This document shows positions 5,987 through 15,388 of a DNA stretch of 36,669 nucleotides, in pieces (position 1 is the first letter of the stretch; the number at the start of each line of letters is the position of its first letter). Below the pieces are notes generated by a model that was not told the DNA's origin, did not search any database, and worked only from the letters and a program-made list of their open reading frames with translations. The translations under genes were made by a program, and so were the position numbers. This DNA comes from a virus, in the IMG/VR virus record IMGVR_UViG_3300006805_000074, positions 1 to 36,669 of that record; one strand, given 5' to 3'.

Positions 5987-6489
5987 TGGTATTTATTAGT
6001 AAAGAAGCACTACGTAAAAAAGTAGAGGATGCACGCAAGCAGGGAAGTGTTACGCAGAAAGCATCCAACCGTGCGCTGCAATCAGAGAACACTATCTTGC
6101 AGGAGAAGTTAGCTAATGCAGAAGCAGAGGTTACGGCATTCAAGGAAACCCGTACAGACATGCGTAATATCCGCAAGACTCAACTGGGGCTAGAGATCAA
6201 GCAGGATGACCTAGAAATCAAAGAGAAGCTGCTAAATGCTAAGATTAAGCGTCTTGATACACAGCTAGAAGAAGCTGAGAAAGAGAAGGAAGCTAAGTAC
6301 CAGAGTGGTTACGCCGATGGTGTTGCCGATGGACTACGTAAGGTTACTGAGATGACCGAACAAGACCGTAACAACATGACTAAGATCGCTATGGTGTCCG
6401 CAGCTCGTGGCTCTAGCGCATCAGACGTACAAGGAGTAACCGATGTCCTACAGCTTACCGAAAGCAACCAAGACCCAAAAGCTAAGTAG
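5986..6489 (+). CDS. Hypothetical coiled-coil protein
   Basis: A 167-residue protein dominated by a long heptad-rich coiled coil (about 20-115), followed by YQSGYADGVADGL and a Ser-rich, flexible tail. It starts after AGGAGTAAGTA. It may be a structural or scaffolding factor; no family is recognised. The last 47 bases overlap the next gene. Confidence 0.65.
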   Translation: MVFISKEALRKKVEDARKQGSVTQKASNRALQSENTILQEKLANAEAEVTAFKETRTDMRNIRKTQLGLEIKQDDLEIKEKLLNAKIKRLDTQLEEAEKEKEAKYQSGYADGVADGLRKVTEMTEQDRNNMTKIAMVSAARGSSASDVQGVTDVLQLTESNQDPKAK

Positions 6490-6994
6490 TCTTGGTGGAG
6501 ACCTACGCAAGTATGCGGAAGAATTAATTGCTAAGAAGTTTGACATCCCGGAGGTGATGGAGCGCCCAGCTTCCTCTCCCTCCACGGATACGATCGAAGC
6601 AAGAGATTATAGACGAACTGACACGGTTAGACCACCAAGCTATGCGGATGAACGATATGCTGGCTATAAGCGGGACGTTGCTCAAGGATTTAGACGTGAA
6701 ACCTGGAGCGATTATACAGTTACCTTCGACTGTACGGCTGAATCCCATATCATATCGGCCATCAGAGAGATGGACTACCATGGGATACGGTCGCAAAATA
6801 GACGAATTATGGTCGGTAAAGCTGGGTTTGCAGGCCTAAGGCGTATAAGAGACTTGATAGTATATGACGTTCAAAGGTCAAGGCCAGACATGATAGCAAT
6901 AGAGATTGGTAATATCTTTGGCGTACCTATATACTATGACTACCACATGGATAAAGACGCCTACCCCTCTGGGAGACTAGAAGGCCAGATGTAA
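6443..6994 (+). CDS. Hypothetical protein, last gene of the left early operon
   Basis: A 183-residue ORF. AAGGAG six bases before ATG 6443 supports the start inside the previous gene. The middle (about 45-105) is rich in Arg and Tyr, while the end (DMIAIEIGNIFGVPIYYDYH) looks like a folded core. An overlapping +1-frame ORF at 6642-6839 is unusually protein-like, so this stretch may hide a second product or a frame change. No family is recognised. Transcription ends 13 bases later at a strong terminator. Confidence 0.6.
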   Translation: MSYSLPKATKTQKLSSLGGDLRKYAEELIAKKFDIPEVMERPASSPSTDTIEARDYRRTDTVRPPSYADERYAGYKRDVAQGFRRETWSDYTVTFDCTAESHIISAIREMDYHGIRSQNRRIMVGKAGFAGLRRIRDLIVYDVQRSRPDMIAIEIGNIFGVPIYYDYHMDKDAYPSGRLEGQM

Positions 6995-7006
6995 GAGATA
7001 AAAGTA

Positions 7007-7040
7007 AAACCCCCATCGTAATGATGAGGGTTTCTTTTTT
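7007..7040. terminator. Bidirectional rho-independent terminator
   Basis: AAACCCCCATC (7007-7017) pairs with GATGAGGGTTT (7023-7033), ten of eleven, around a 5-base loop. It is followed by six T on the + strand and preceded by A-rich sequence that gives T-rich tracts on the - strand. It lies between the convergent early (+) and late (-) operons and would end both. Confidence 0.9.
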
Positions 7041-7049
7041 ATGTCTTAA

Positions 7050-7298
7050 CTAAAGACCAGTTTTAACTGCTTCGCCAATTTTCTTGCCACCGTATCCTGC
7101 GATAGTAACGAGACCGCTACCACTCAGGCCGAGAGCAACGCCATCAGCAATACCAGCAACACCGCCAGTGAGGTATCCGATACCTGCACCAAGGGCTGCT
7201 GAAAGTACAATCAAACCTACGCTTGACCATTTCTTCTCATTAACGAGTTGGAATAGTTTAACAAGTGCAGGAATGGCTAGTGTATATAGTACTTCCAT
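7050..7298 (-). CDS. Putative holin or small membrane protein
   Basis: An 82-residue protein with a hydrophobic N-terminal helix (about 3-18), a charged turn with NEKKW, and a long Gly/Ala-rich hydrophobic stretch (about 27-66), ending GKKIGEAVKTGL. Two or three membrane passes and a location directly after the amidase gene suggest a class I/II-like holin that lets the amidase reach the wall. The family is not recognised by motif, so the role rests on topology and context. It is the last gene of the late operon. Confidence 0.6.
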   Translation of the reverse strand: MEVLYTLAIPALVKLFQLVNEKKWSSVGLIVLSAALGAGIGYLTGGVAGIADGVALGLSGSGLVTIAGYGGKKIGEAVKTGL

Positions 7299-8173
7299 TA
7301 TTTCCTACTTTCTAAGTATTTCTTAATAAGCTCTACTAGTTTTTTGAATAGGGCCTTGATTGTGTTTGTTATTGTTGTTGGTTTTTCTGGCTCTACAGGT
7401 ATACTTGGGTCAGTAGGAATTGTAGGCTCAGTTGGAATCTCTGGTACTTCTGGTACCTCGGGCACTACTGGTGGTTGTTCTGGTTCTGGTTTTGGACCAT
7501 ACTTATCAACAATAGCGGCTGTAACATCTTGCCCGTTAAGGATAATGTTACCACCGCCGTACTGCCTGTAACCATTGTATGCATTCTGCTCAATAGAGTA
7601 AGCCGCACGTTGTACGCCATCAATGAACAACCTGTATAAGTTGTCTGGTTGTGGAGTAGGTGGAGGCGTAGGAATGTTATCAGTAACAGTCCCCCAGTCA
7701 CCTGAACCGTTCTTGGTTTTAGCAAGAGCTTCTAGGCGAGCTAGGTCGTAGTTACCAGGACATGCAGTTGCTACAAACTGACGGTGAGGAACAAGTGGCT
7801 TGTATCCATATGCATCCCAGATTTGTGCAATAACTTCCGCAACTACATCGTAGTCTTCGTCACGACAGCGTGGGTCACACTCAATCGAGATAGTGTATGG
7901 GTTAGCAGAGTTAGTTGCCCAGCTTGCATCAGCAAAGTTAACAAGCTGCGCTACTCTACGACCAGTACCGGTAGCTACTAAGTGGGCACTGGCACCACGG
8001 TTAGGGTTACATAGTGTTGCAATCACTCCCTCGTAAGAAGGATTGGTATTTGGGTCACCCCACCAGTGTATTGCAATTGCATCAATAGTGCGAGGTCGTC
8101 CCCATACCTTAGGTGCATCTGCAGCAACTGTAAAGTTCGGACTGTTGTACTGTGTTTCATATTTATATGACAT
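7298..8173 (-). CDS. N-acetylmuramoyl-L-alanine amidase (Amidase_2 type), endolysin
   Basis: The N-terminal domain (about 1-150) is a zinc amidase of the T7-lysozyme/PGRP fold: His36 in IAIHWWGDP, His130 in VPHRQF and Cys138 in ACPG, eight residues apart as in T7 lysozyme. It cleaves the bond between muramic acid and L-Ala. A Pro-rich linker leads to a small domain (about 175-225), then a second Pro/Glu/Val linker of PEVPE-type repeats, then a cationic amphipathic C-terminal helix (KALFKKLVELIKKYL) that could bind or disrupt membrane. There is no signal peptide, so a holin is needed for access. Confidence 0.9.
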   Translation of the reverse strand: MSYKYETQYNSPNFTVAADAPKVWGRPRTIDAIAIHWWGDPNTNPSYEGVIATLCNPNRGASAHLVATGTGRRVAQLVNFADASWATNSANPYTISIECDPRCRDEDYDVVAEVIAQIWDAYGYKPLVPHRQFVATACPGNYDLARLEALAKTKNGSGDWGTVTDNIPTPPPTPQPDNLYRLFIDGVQRAAYSIEQNAYNGYRQYGGGNIILNGQDVTAAIVDKYGPKPEPEQPPVVPEVPEVPEIPTEPTIPTDPSIPVEPEKPTTITNTIKALFKKLVELIKKYLESRK

Positions 8174-8551
8174 TTAGTTCTCCTTTGTAGCTTTAACTAC
8201 TTGATATTCTTCTCTCATAGCTTCAAGCATAGCCCGTAGCTCTTGATTCTCCTGACGAGATAGTTTGAGTTGACCCTGAGTTTCCTCAAGAGCGCTCTCT
8301 AGTCTCTGTACAGTAAGTCTTGTGGCAGTAAGCTCTTCCTCAAGGGCGTTTACTACCCTAACCTTGCGGTCATCTTCTGCATCTTTTTGTTTGATTAACC
8401 TTTCGTATCCATCGAACATTTGTTCCATACGATCTTTAGGTTGTTTTTTACTTTTTGTTTTCTGAACTTTTTTGGCAGCAACATTAACAATGTAAGCTAT
8501 CAGTATACCGCTAACGGCAGATATAAGGGAGAGTATCACTGGCTCATTCAT
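8174..8551 (-). CDS. Membrane-anchored coiled-coil protein, lysis cassette (spanin-like or holin accessory)
   Basis: 125 residues: one N-terminal membrane helix (about 5-27), a very basic stretch (KKVQKTKSKKQ), then a long coiled coil (about 45-120). It ends immediately before the amidase gene. An anchored coiled coil in a lysis cassette resembles an i-spanin in shape, but no lipoprotein partner is seen, and an outer-membrane spanin would make no sense in a single-membrane host. A phage-associated anchor or regulator is equally possible. Confidence 0.55.
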   Translation of the reverse strand: MNEPVILSLISAVSGILIAYIVNVAAKKVQKTKSKKQPKDRMEQMFDGYERLIKQKDAEDDRKVRVVNALEEELTATRLTVQRLESALEETQGQLKLSRQENQELRAMLEAMREEYQVVKATKEN

Positions 8552-9011
8552 TGTCTCGCTCCAATTTTGTTTGTTTGTATTTACCTATGGCAGGTGGCAT
8601 GAACCAGATGTAAGCTCCCATCTGCAAGAGGGCGATGGCAACCCACAGGAGGGTTAGCATAAATGTACCTGGGGTGATAAGCACCCTTAATATCAGGGCA
8701 ATCATCCATGCCGCCTTAATTGACACACCAAGGAATAAAGTCTTGCGAGCTAGATTCCAATTATTTGTGTGCAATGAGTAAAGTTTTAGTGCACCAAGAG
8801 CAGTGAATAGTATTCCCCAAAACTCAAAGCCAAATATACCATTAACGATAATGAGGTCGGATACAAACCTCGCTTGGTCTACGAGAAATAGGAAACTAAA
8901 GCCAAGGGCTATATTGAACCATGCCATAATAAGGACGGTCCAATAAGCCAATGGAGATACAACTTTTAGTCTAGGTCTTGCTTGTTGAATTTGCTTTTTT
9001 ATACTAGTCAT
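8544..9011 (-). CDS. Polytopic membrane protein, possible holin
   Basis: 155 residues with about four hydrophobic helices (roughly 22-44, 52-72, 88-110, 117-137), a basic N-terminus and a charged C-terminus. It overlaps the internal-protein gene upstream and the coiled-coil gene downstream by eight bases each. It could be the main holin, with the smaller 82-residue protein as an antiholin, or it may have a different membrane role. No family is recognised. Confidence 0.55.
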   Translation of the reverse strand: MTSIKKQIQQARPRLKVVSPLAYWTVLIMAWFNIALGFSFLFLVDQARFVSDLIIVNGIFGFEFWGILFTALGALKLYSLHTNNWNLARKTLFLGVSIKAAWMIALILRVLITPGTFMLTLLWVAIALLQMGAYIWFMPPAIGKYKQTKLERDNE

Positions 9012-12000
9012 TTTGTGTATCTTCTATCTGTATGTCTTGGTTCTTTGCTGTCTTTTCCACGTTAATGTACTTAGATAGCATTTCTTTCTGCAGTTCCTCT
9101 GGGAGTGTATCGTGCTTTGCCCAATAACTCTTCATAGTTTCTGTTAACTTGTCATTGAACTCTGCAGCTTCACGCTTTGCGCCAGCAAGGTTGCCCTTGA
9201 GTAGCTCTGCCTTAACTGCTTCATATGCCTTAGTGCGTCCCTCAGCTTTTTGTACCGTTTGGAAGTAATCAATATACTGTTGGCGCTCCTGTGGATTACC
9301 GTTCACCGTAGCCGTTTGTTTTTCTGTAAGGGTAGGGAACCCGTCCTTTACCCATTGGCGACCCTCTGCCGTAGCATACTGTCCAAAGAGTCCGGCGGTT
9401 ACCTTGTCTTCTTGAGTAGTGCCTTGACTAAAGCGTATATTACCTTGAGCATTCTTACTGACACCAGTAGATGTAGTCTGTAGCCCTTCGGTAGTTTTCT
9501 TTATCTGGGTACCAGCTGGGATAAGTTGAGACCAGTTGTCCTTAAAGAACTTCTCGAATCCTTCACCCATAGTAGACGTACCGTCATCGTTAGTGTCCTC
9601 ACCTTGTAGGGCTTGGATGAGTCCGGTTTTTTGCCTACCATCACCAGCAAGTAATGTAACGAGTGGTGAGCGGTATATACCGTCTCCAGTGTTAACTTCT
9701 TGTCCAGTAACAGCTCCGTATATCGGTGCAATCTGGTCGTAGAATGGAATCCACTCTGTTTCTTTCATGCCAATTACAGGCTTGAGTGCCTCTGTCATTG
9801 CGGTAGCAGTAACAATAGCAGCAAGGATGTTTCCGGCCTTTTTAGGGTTAAGGCTATATGTACCGTCTTTGTTCTTAATAAGTCCATCTGGACCAACAAG
9901 TGTTCGCTTGAGGAATCCAGCCTGTTTACCACTAAAGGTTGCAAGCTGAGTTAGGCTTCGTACGCCCTGTCCGTTAAATGCTAGTGGCATATCTACACGA
10001 CTAGTAATGAACTGGGTATCAATAGCTTTACGAATAGCAAAGTTTTCTGCAGCTTCACCTACCATGCCCTTAGATCGTGCCAGTGCCTTAGCACCCGCAT
10101 AAGCTTGAGCACGTAGTGAAACGTCAGTCGATCGAATCATGAACATTAAGCCCTTGACAGATGCGTCTTTTGCTTTTGTAGCACGTCCACGTATACCAGA
10201 CTTAGTAATAGCGTCAAAGTAATTCTGTGATACACCACCGTCCATGATACCTACACGCTGTAGTTCTTCACGTCCAGACTTAGTAAGTAACATACGAATA
10301 CCGTCAACAGCACCTATGGTAGAGTAACGTGGTCCGATCTCAGCAATGGTGTTTACCATCTGAGTACCGTTCCTAATTGCTGTGCCTGGGTTAAGTCCCA
10401 TTGTTGCTGCGGCTGATACCATACGCTGGGTGCCAAGTGCACCTGCATAGTGATTCTTTCCCACTAGGTTTGTAAGCCCAGTTTTCTCAAATACACTATC
10501 CATAAATACATTGTAGCTTTCACCAACTTTAGATGTATCAAAGCCCATGAGCTGGTCAATGTATCCTTCAATCCACTTACCTTCTGCCTCTTGCAAACGT
10601 ACCTGTGTCTTTAGATCACCAAGTGGTTTAAGTGCAGGTTCTAGGATAGTCTTGCGGTTGTATCCTGATGCATATGTAGAAAGTACGTCCATAACATCTC
10701 GACTGTAGTCTTCACTACCAGTAAGACGAGACTTTAGATTTCCAAAGCTAATCTCCCCATTGTTCTTGCCCTTAAATAGGCGAAGTACATCTGGGTCTTG
10801 CTTATTAAAAATGTGCGGGAAGTAGTCTTGCATTGTAGCAAAGCCAAGCTTCTCAAGTCCAGCCTTCTTCTCATCGAGGAATGCTTTAATCTTGACAGCA
10901 GCTTCTGCATCTGGCATAGTAAGTGTCTTACGATTACCTTCAATGTAGTCAATTATTTGAGCCTGTGCATTAGGGTCTTTAGATATAGTCTTATTAATCA
11001 TTGTAAGAGTTTCAGAGTCCACCTTATTTGCAAGGTTCAGTGCTGACTCAGCTTTAACAATGTTAGAGTGCAGGTCTAGGTCAGCGCCACGAAGTCCCAT
11101 TCTTTCTAGGACTTGTGATGGTGACATCAGACGTAGTGCAGACGCTTTCACGCCATCAATGTGCTTGAATACGCTTGATACAACACTTTCGTCTGCCTTA
11201 GCAATTTCATCTATGTCCTCTGATACTGTAGCACGGAAAGCCTCTGGGGCAGTCTCGTTAGTATTGAAACTCTTAACTGGGTCGGGGGACGTAGCAACCT
11301 CTGAGACAACGTTCTTTGGGTCATCAAAGCGTTCAGCCTCAGCAAGTTTCTTTTGCAGCACTTCACGTTGTGCCTGACGTTCAGCCAAGTCAATACTCTT
11401 AAAGCGGTCTGGGTTTTTCTCGATGATAGAATTAACATCATTAAGGAACTGAGACTCATGTATTTTAAGATCATCTAGTTTAGTTGCGAATGCAGCTACT
11501 TCATCAGCATCTTGTGCTTCTAGTAAGTCTAGCTCGCCAACGCTTTCACGGTACGAGTTATCTAGCTTTTCTTTAGCAGCAATGTAACGGATATCTTTAG
11601 TGTATTCACCACCACTCATCATGTTACCAGACTTAGACTTAACACCACCCTGGTCTGTCATAGGAATAGCCTCTGGTGTAGAGTACTTCTTATTAAGGGC
11701 TTCTAGGTCTTTTCCATATGCATCGTCAAGACGCTGTAGTTCAACACTTTTAGCATCTGGTGTCATAAGTCCTTGCATCTGGTCTTCAATACTCTTGCGA
11801 GTACTGGTAATACCGACAGCAACTTCCTTCATAGGAGCAGGAACATCTTCTTTCAATAGTACCTCAGCGGCACTAGTAACAGGTTCAGCTGGCTTATAGA
11901 CAGTCTCGGGTAGGTTCTTACCTTCGTCAAAGTTCTTAAGTGCTGTTTGTGCTTCCTGTACGGTGAGTCCACCGGATTCCTGGTATGCAGTACGTTCACG

Positions 12001-13026
12001 GCGTGAGAGTTCGTCTTTAACAGCCTGGTATTGGGTGTAGTCTTGCTCTATGTTATCTGAACGTTTACCGCCCTGGAAGTCTTCAATGTGCTTCTGTAGT
12101 TGTTCTGGGGTAGCGGTCTTAACAATATCCTCTGGAGTTAGTTTTGCTTCTGCTTCTGCAGCTTTGGCAACTTTAGCCTCTGACTTAGCAAGCTTACTGG
12201 CATCGCCAAGTGCTTTTGCGCCTTTAGTAAGTGGGCCAACACCCGCAACATCTGCAGACTTTAGTGCAGCGGAGAATATCTCTCCAGCACTACCTTTTCC
12301 GGCTGAAATATTAGCCGCTTCACGGTCAGTCTCTTTGTTGATATTAAGGTCTGCGCCAGCTACTGTATCAGTAACATCACTAACGGTTTGCCTAAAGTCC
12401 TGGTATCCCTTGAATCGTGCGCCATCAACAATGCCTTTAGCAATCTTATCTTCTTGAGACATGGTTGGGTTAAGGTCATTAATGCCACGCTCTAGCGCAG
12501 TTTTTGCCTGGTCAACAGTCTCAACAATACGAGAGGTAGTATCTACTATACCACCAACAGTTCCAGCAGCGATCTGCTTGACCATCTCAGCTCCACCGAC
12601 AACCTGGTCAGTTAAAGATTTACTCTTAGTGAGTTCCTCTACCTGTGCCTTAACGTTGTCTGCTTCCTCTTGACTGATCTTACCTTCTGCTACTGCTTCG
12701 GCAAGTTTCTTCTCTGCTTCTGGTTTGTTTTTGTTTACTTCTTCACGAAGCTTTTTGATTGGTTCTGGTTCAAATAGGTCACCAGCGGCTTTGTTTACTG
12801 CATCTGCTGCAGGGCCGATAGTTTGACCAATCCATTCACCAGTCTTTTCGTACCAAGGCCGCTCATCTTTTTTGGCCTGTTCTTTTTGAGCATCAATAAT
12901 CTGTTGCTCTTGCTGTGTAACCTTTTCCTCTTCCTTGTACTTAGCATACGCCGCACTAGACTTCGAGAGCGATTTGAGTAGGTCATTCTTTTTACCAGTG
13001 TATCCCTGGTATTTGTAATCTGCCAT
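9004..13026 (-). CDS. Very large internal virion/DNA-ejection-type protein
   Basis: 1340 residues, the largest gene in the window, as with internal (ejection) proteins of podoviruses. The N-terminal part is a string of charged helices and coiled coil (about 1-150), with a helical middle of repeated Lys/Glu/Ala-rich segments. The C-terminal half (about 650-1200) resembles large polyvalent-protein-associated helical domains of phages, with segments such as DYFPHIF, GLNPGTAIRNGTQ and a short hydrophobic stretch (ILAAIVTATAMTEAL). No lysozyme motif is seen. AGGAG seven bases before the ATG supports the start. It is probably carried in the capsid and ejected with the DNA; the family assignment is by architecture and position. 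Confidence 0.65.
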   Translation of the reverse strand: MADYKYQGYTGKKNDLLKSLSKSSAAYAKYKEEEKVTQQEQQIIDAQKEQAKKDERPWYEKTGEWIGQTIGPAADAVNKAAGDLFEPEPIKKLREEVNKNKPEAEKKLAEAVAEGKISQEEADNVKAQVEELTKSKSLTDQVVGGAEMVKQIAAGTVGGIVDTTSRIVETVDQAKTALERGINDLNPTMSQEDKIAKGIVDGARFKGYQDFRQTVSDVTDTVAGADLNINKETDREAANISAGKGSAGEIFSAALKSADVAGVGPLTKGAKALGDASKLAKSEAKVAKAAEAEAKLTPEDIVKTATPEQLQKHIEDFQGGKRSDNIEQDYTQYQAVKDELSRRERTAYQESGGLTVQEAQTALKNFDEGKNLPETVYKPAEPVTSAAEVLLKEDVPAPMKEVAVGITSTRKSIEDQMQGLMTPDAKSVELQRLDDAYGKDLEALNKKYSTPEAIPMTDQGGVKSKSGNMMSGGEYTKDIRYIAAKEKLDNSYRESVGELDLLEAQDADEVAAFATKLDDLKIHESQFLNDVNSIIEKNPDRFKSIDLAERQAQREVLQKKLAEAERFDDPKNVVSEVATSPDPVKSFNTNETAPEAFRATVSEDIDEIAKADESVVSSVFKHIDGVKASALRLMSPSQVLERMGLRGADLDLHSNIVKAESALNLANKVDSETLTMINKTISKDPNAQAQIIDYIEGNRKTLTMPDAEAAVKIKAFLDEKKAGLEKLGFATMQDYFPHIFNKQDPDVLRLFKGKNNGEISFGNLKSRLTGSEDYSRDVMDVLSTYASGYNRKTILEPALKPLGDLKTQVRLQEAEGKWIEGYIDQLMGFDTSKVGESYNVFMDSVFEKTGLTNLVGKNHYAGALGTQRMVSAAATMGLNPGTAIRNGTQMVNTIAEIGPRYSTIGAVDGIRMLLTKSGREELQRVGIMDGGVSQNYFDAITKSGIRGRATKAKDASVKGLMFMIRSTDVSLRAQAYAGAKALARSKGMVGEAAENFAIRKAIDTQFITSRVDMPLAFNGQGVRSLTQLATFSGKQAGFLKRTLVGPDGLIKNKDGTYSLNPKKAGNILAAIVTATAMTEALKPVIGMKETEWIPFYDQIAPIYGAVTGQEVNTGDGIYRSPLVTLLAGDGRQKTGLIQALQGEDTNDDGTSTMGEGFEKFFKDNWSQLIPAGTQIKKTTEGLQTTSTGVSKNAQGNIRFSQGTTQEDKVTAGLFGQYATAEGRQWVKDGFPTLTEKQTATVNGNPQERQQYIDYFQTVQKAEGRTKAYEAVKAELLKGNLAGAKREAAEFNDKLTETMKSYWAKHDTLPEELQKEMLSKYINVEKTAKNQDIQIEDTQND

Positions 13027-13036
13027 CTATGATCTC

Positions 13037-13726
13037 CTAGTTACCGAAGTATTGTTTTCTAAACTTGTAAGTTAAGTCCAATGCGTCGGAACGGCTTAAG
13101 TTATATGCTGCTGCAAGGTTACCTGCAAGGACGTTTTCCGTCCATCCATTCTTTGTATTCTCTCCTACGTAACCTTCTGCAAATGCAGATTGTAGGTACT
13201 GAGTGAGCGATGGTCCTGAGTCTGCTTCACGAGCTGCTGATGCTGCACGGCTAGCGGCTGCCTCACGGGCACTTGCTTCACGGTTGAGTTGGTTCTCACG
13301 AGCTTGAGCCTCAAGAGACTGTTGCTGCAAGTTCCAGCTGCTGAGTGTGCTTCTTTGATTTGAACGTTCACTGAATGCTGACTTGAATGTGTCTGAGTAA
13401 AGCTGTGCTCCCTCTTTTTGCAAGCCAATGTCCTGCTCGTTCTGCTGTTGATCTAGTGCAGCTAATGCTGGAAGATATTTAGTAGAGAGATATGTCGCCT
13501 GTTCATCAGCAGGTATACCGCTGAACGCTAGACCCTTACCGGTTGCATTATCATTGATTAGATTAAAACCTTTTGTTTTCTCTGCTGCTAAGGCATCTTT
13601 TTGGACACCATACTTAGCGCCGAGACCTGCCCGTTGCGCATCAATGATGGCTTGCTGACCCGATGTTGCAGGTGCAAGTTCTGCCATAATCTCGGCAACT
13701 GTTTGTACTTTTGGTGCTTCTGCCAT
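13037..13726 (-). CDS. Putative internal virion or tail-associated protein
   Basis: 229 residues starting MAEAPKVQTVAEIMAE. ATG 13726 is chosen over the upstream TTG because AAAGGA lies a few bases before it. The protein is Ala/Gln-rich and helical, with a central Arg/Glu/Ala tract of repeated REA- and RAAS-like units (about 140-175) and a C-terminal segment with LAAAYNLSRSDAL. Sitting between the fibre genes and the 1340-residue protein, it resembles the smaller ejection proteins of podoviruses. This is inferred from position and composition. Confidence 0.6.
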   Translation of the reverse strand: MAEAPKVQTVAEIMAELAPATSGQQAIIDAQRAGLGAKYGVQKDALAAEKTKGFNLINDNATGKGLAFSGIPADEQATYLSTKYLPALAALDQQQNEQDIGLQKEGAQLYSDTFKSAFSERSNQRSTLSSWNLQQQSLEAQARENQLNREASAREAAASRAASAAREADSGPSLTQYLQSAFAEGYVGENTKNGWTENVLAGNLAAAYNLSRSDALDLTYKFRKQYFGN

Positions 13727-13739
13727 AATTTTCCTTTTA

Positions 13740-14174
13740 TTAGTTTGCAACTATTAGTTGATAGTCTGCATGGATAGTTGTTGTTATTGCTGAGGACGTA
13801 GTTCCTACAACGTTGAACGTGCTTGCAGTAGTGTGCGACTCTTGTACTACTCTCATTGCTCCAGAGTTTCCGTAAGAGAAACTTGCTGATGCGCTGAGTG
13901 CGGCATTGAAGTCTGCAACTCCAACAGGGAAGTTACTCGCTAGTCCTGTTATAAAAGCTGGACCAGTGAATGCTGTAAGGCTAGTAGAAACGTGCTTTGT
14001 GTATATCGTAAACATACCGACGTTTAGTACTGTCCATCCGTTAGCATCAACACTTATTGCAGAGTTTTGCTGGTCTAGGCCAGACTGCTGTTCAATTTGG
14101 CCGAAGTTGGCATTAAGTGCATTTAGCTTATCTTGCTCCGACATACTGTTGTGAAATCTTAGAAATCCTAACAT
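13740..14174 (-). CDS. Putative small tail/fibre protein
   Basis: 144 residues starting MLGFLRFHNS. ATG 14174 is preferred because GAGG lies nine bases upstream; the ATG at 14195 would overlap the preceding gene. After a short helical part (about 10-35) the protein is rich in Ser, Thr, Ala and Val in alternating strands, as in fibre-tip beta domains. No family is recognised. Confidence 0.55.
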   Translation of the reverse strand: MLGFLRFHNSMSEQDKLNALNANFGQIEQQSGLDQQNSAISVDANGWTVLNVGMFTIYTKHVSTSLTAFTGPAFITGLASNFPVGVADFNAALSASASFSYGNSGAMRVVQESHTTASTFNVVGTTSSAITTTIHADYQLIVAN

Positions 14175-14175
14175 A

Positions 14176-14865
14176 CTAACTATCCTCGAATACATCCATG
14201 AAGTTATTTTGTGAAAGTGTAGTGGCCGAGTTCGCTCCAGATTCTGTCCAAAGTCCGCTCGATGCTCGCCTCACTGCAACGTAAAATGTATACTGAGTGC
14301 CAGAGCGTAGGTTCGTTTTATTTATAACGAATGTTCCGGTGCCACTTGCCGGAATATCCGTATGGGCGCCGCCGTTTATTTGTGGGGACCACCAACTTAT
14401 ATAGTCTACTGCATCCGATGATGTCCAGTTAAGCTGTATACGCTCATCAGTTACTGGCGATAAAGTAAAGCTAGTAATGGTGGCATATCGTGGAATAGTA
14501 TCCAACGCCCAGTTTGTACCTGCAGCTAGTGTGCCTACAGAGCCAAATCCAGAAGTGAACGTGCCACCTATATAGATTGTCTTTGTGCCATCTCCATTGT
14601 GCCCCACGTTAGTAGTAAAGCTATGGAGTAGGAACGTGCCGTTGGGTCCACGAGAAGTAGTCCCTCGACTAAAGCTAGACACCTGACCATCAATGTTAAT
14701 GTTGCCATTTTCTGTGGCGTTGATAGATGTGCCGCTTACGAGTACTAGATATAGGTTAACTGTTACAGTACTATAGTTACCACCTACGTTAGTCGTAGAA
14801 GACCAGTCGTAGCGGACAGTAGTACCACCGAAACTAGCACCACTGCTCTGTGAACCCGAAGCCAT
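14176..14865 (-). CDS. Tail fibre/structural protein, DUF859-like with a fibronectin III-like domain
   Basis: 229 residues. The N-terminal 115 residues alternate polar and hydrophobic (VTVNLYLVLVSG, GNINIDGQ, GTKTIYIGGTF), like the beta-rich DUF859-type phage domain. Residues about 122-215 match a fibronectin type III fold (ITSFTLSPVTDERIQLNWTSS, later TQYTFYVAVRR). Such proteins decorate tails and help hold sugars or cell surfaces. It lies two bases from the next fibre gene. Confidence 0.6.
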   Translation of the reverse strand: MASGSQSSGASFGGTTVRYDWSSTTNVGGNYSTVTVNLYLVLVSGTSINATENGNINIDGQVSSFSRGTTSRGPNGTFLLHSFTTNVGHNGDGTKTIYIGGTFTSGFGSVGTLAAGTNWALDTIPRYATITSFTLSPVTDERIQLNWTSSDAVDYISWWSPQINGGAHTDIPASGTGTFVINKTNLRSGTQYTFYVAVRRASSGLWTESGANSATTLSQNNFMDVFEDS

Positions 14866-14866
14866 G

Positions 14867-15385
14867 TTAAGCCTGCCTTCCGATACCGGTGATATCCCAC
14901 TTAGCGTCTTCTAGGTTGTACCTACCAGTAAAGTAGTTGACCTTTCCGTTCGTGAGGGTGGTTGGCAGGGTAACGCCAATTCCACGATAGATAGCGTTCC
15001 ATGATACAGTCCTATCTGAGCCAGTAGGAGTAATCCTAAGCACGAGAGGCTGTCCCGAATAAGGAGTACCTGCGACTGGTGCAATCGTTGTGTTTGCCGC
15101 TAGGGCAGTAACGATGTACAACAATGCGTCAGGAGTGATTGTAGCACTTGATGTAATTGTAGTGGTTGAGCTGGCGAGCTTTACTCGTGTAACTGAACCG
15201 TCGATCAGCTGGTTTGTACCAACTGAGTTGTTAGCCATCAATGCTTGTGTAATTGAAGCAAGTGCGATATTAGCGGCATCAATGTTCCCATTAATCACAC
15301 CAAGAATAGTCGCTATCCGGCTGTTGACATCGGCTGCTTTTGCAAGCGTACCGTCAATGATATTTGAAATTGAGATTAGTCCCAT
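14867..15385 (-). CDS. Putative tail fibre or collar protein
   Basis: 172 residues. The N-terminal half is helical with IDGTLAKAADVNSR, a phrase common at the start of trimeric phage fibre modules, and a NSVGTNQLIDGSVTRVKLA segment also typical of fibre stalks. The C-terminal half is beta-rich (LVLRITPTG, GKVNYFTGRYN). AAAGG precedes the ATG. It likely forms part of the adsorption apparatus. Confidence 0.6.
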   Translation of the reverse strand: MGLISISNIIDGTLAKAADVNSRIATILGVINGNIDAANIALASITQALMANNSVGTNQLIDGSVTRVKLASSTTTITSSATITPDALLYIVTALAANTTIAPVAGTPYSGQPLVLRITPTGSDRTVSWNAIYRGIGVTLPTTLTNGKVNYFTGRYNLEDAKWDITGIGRQA

Positions 15386-15388
15386 TGT

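Noticed and set aside
11060-12673. Several long + strand ORFs opposite the 1340-residue gene
   Set aside because: They are antisense shadows with Ser/Cys-rich composition and no ribosome sites.
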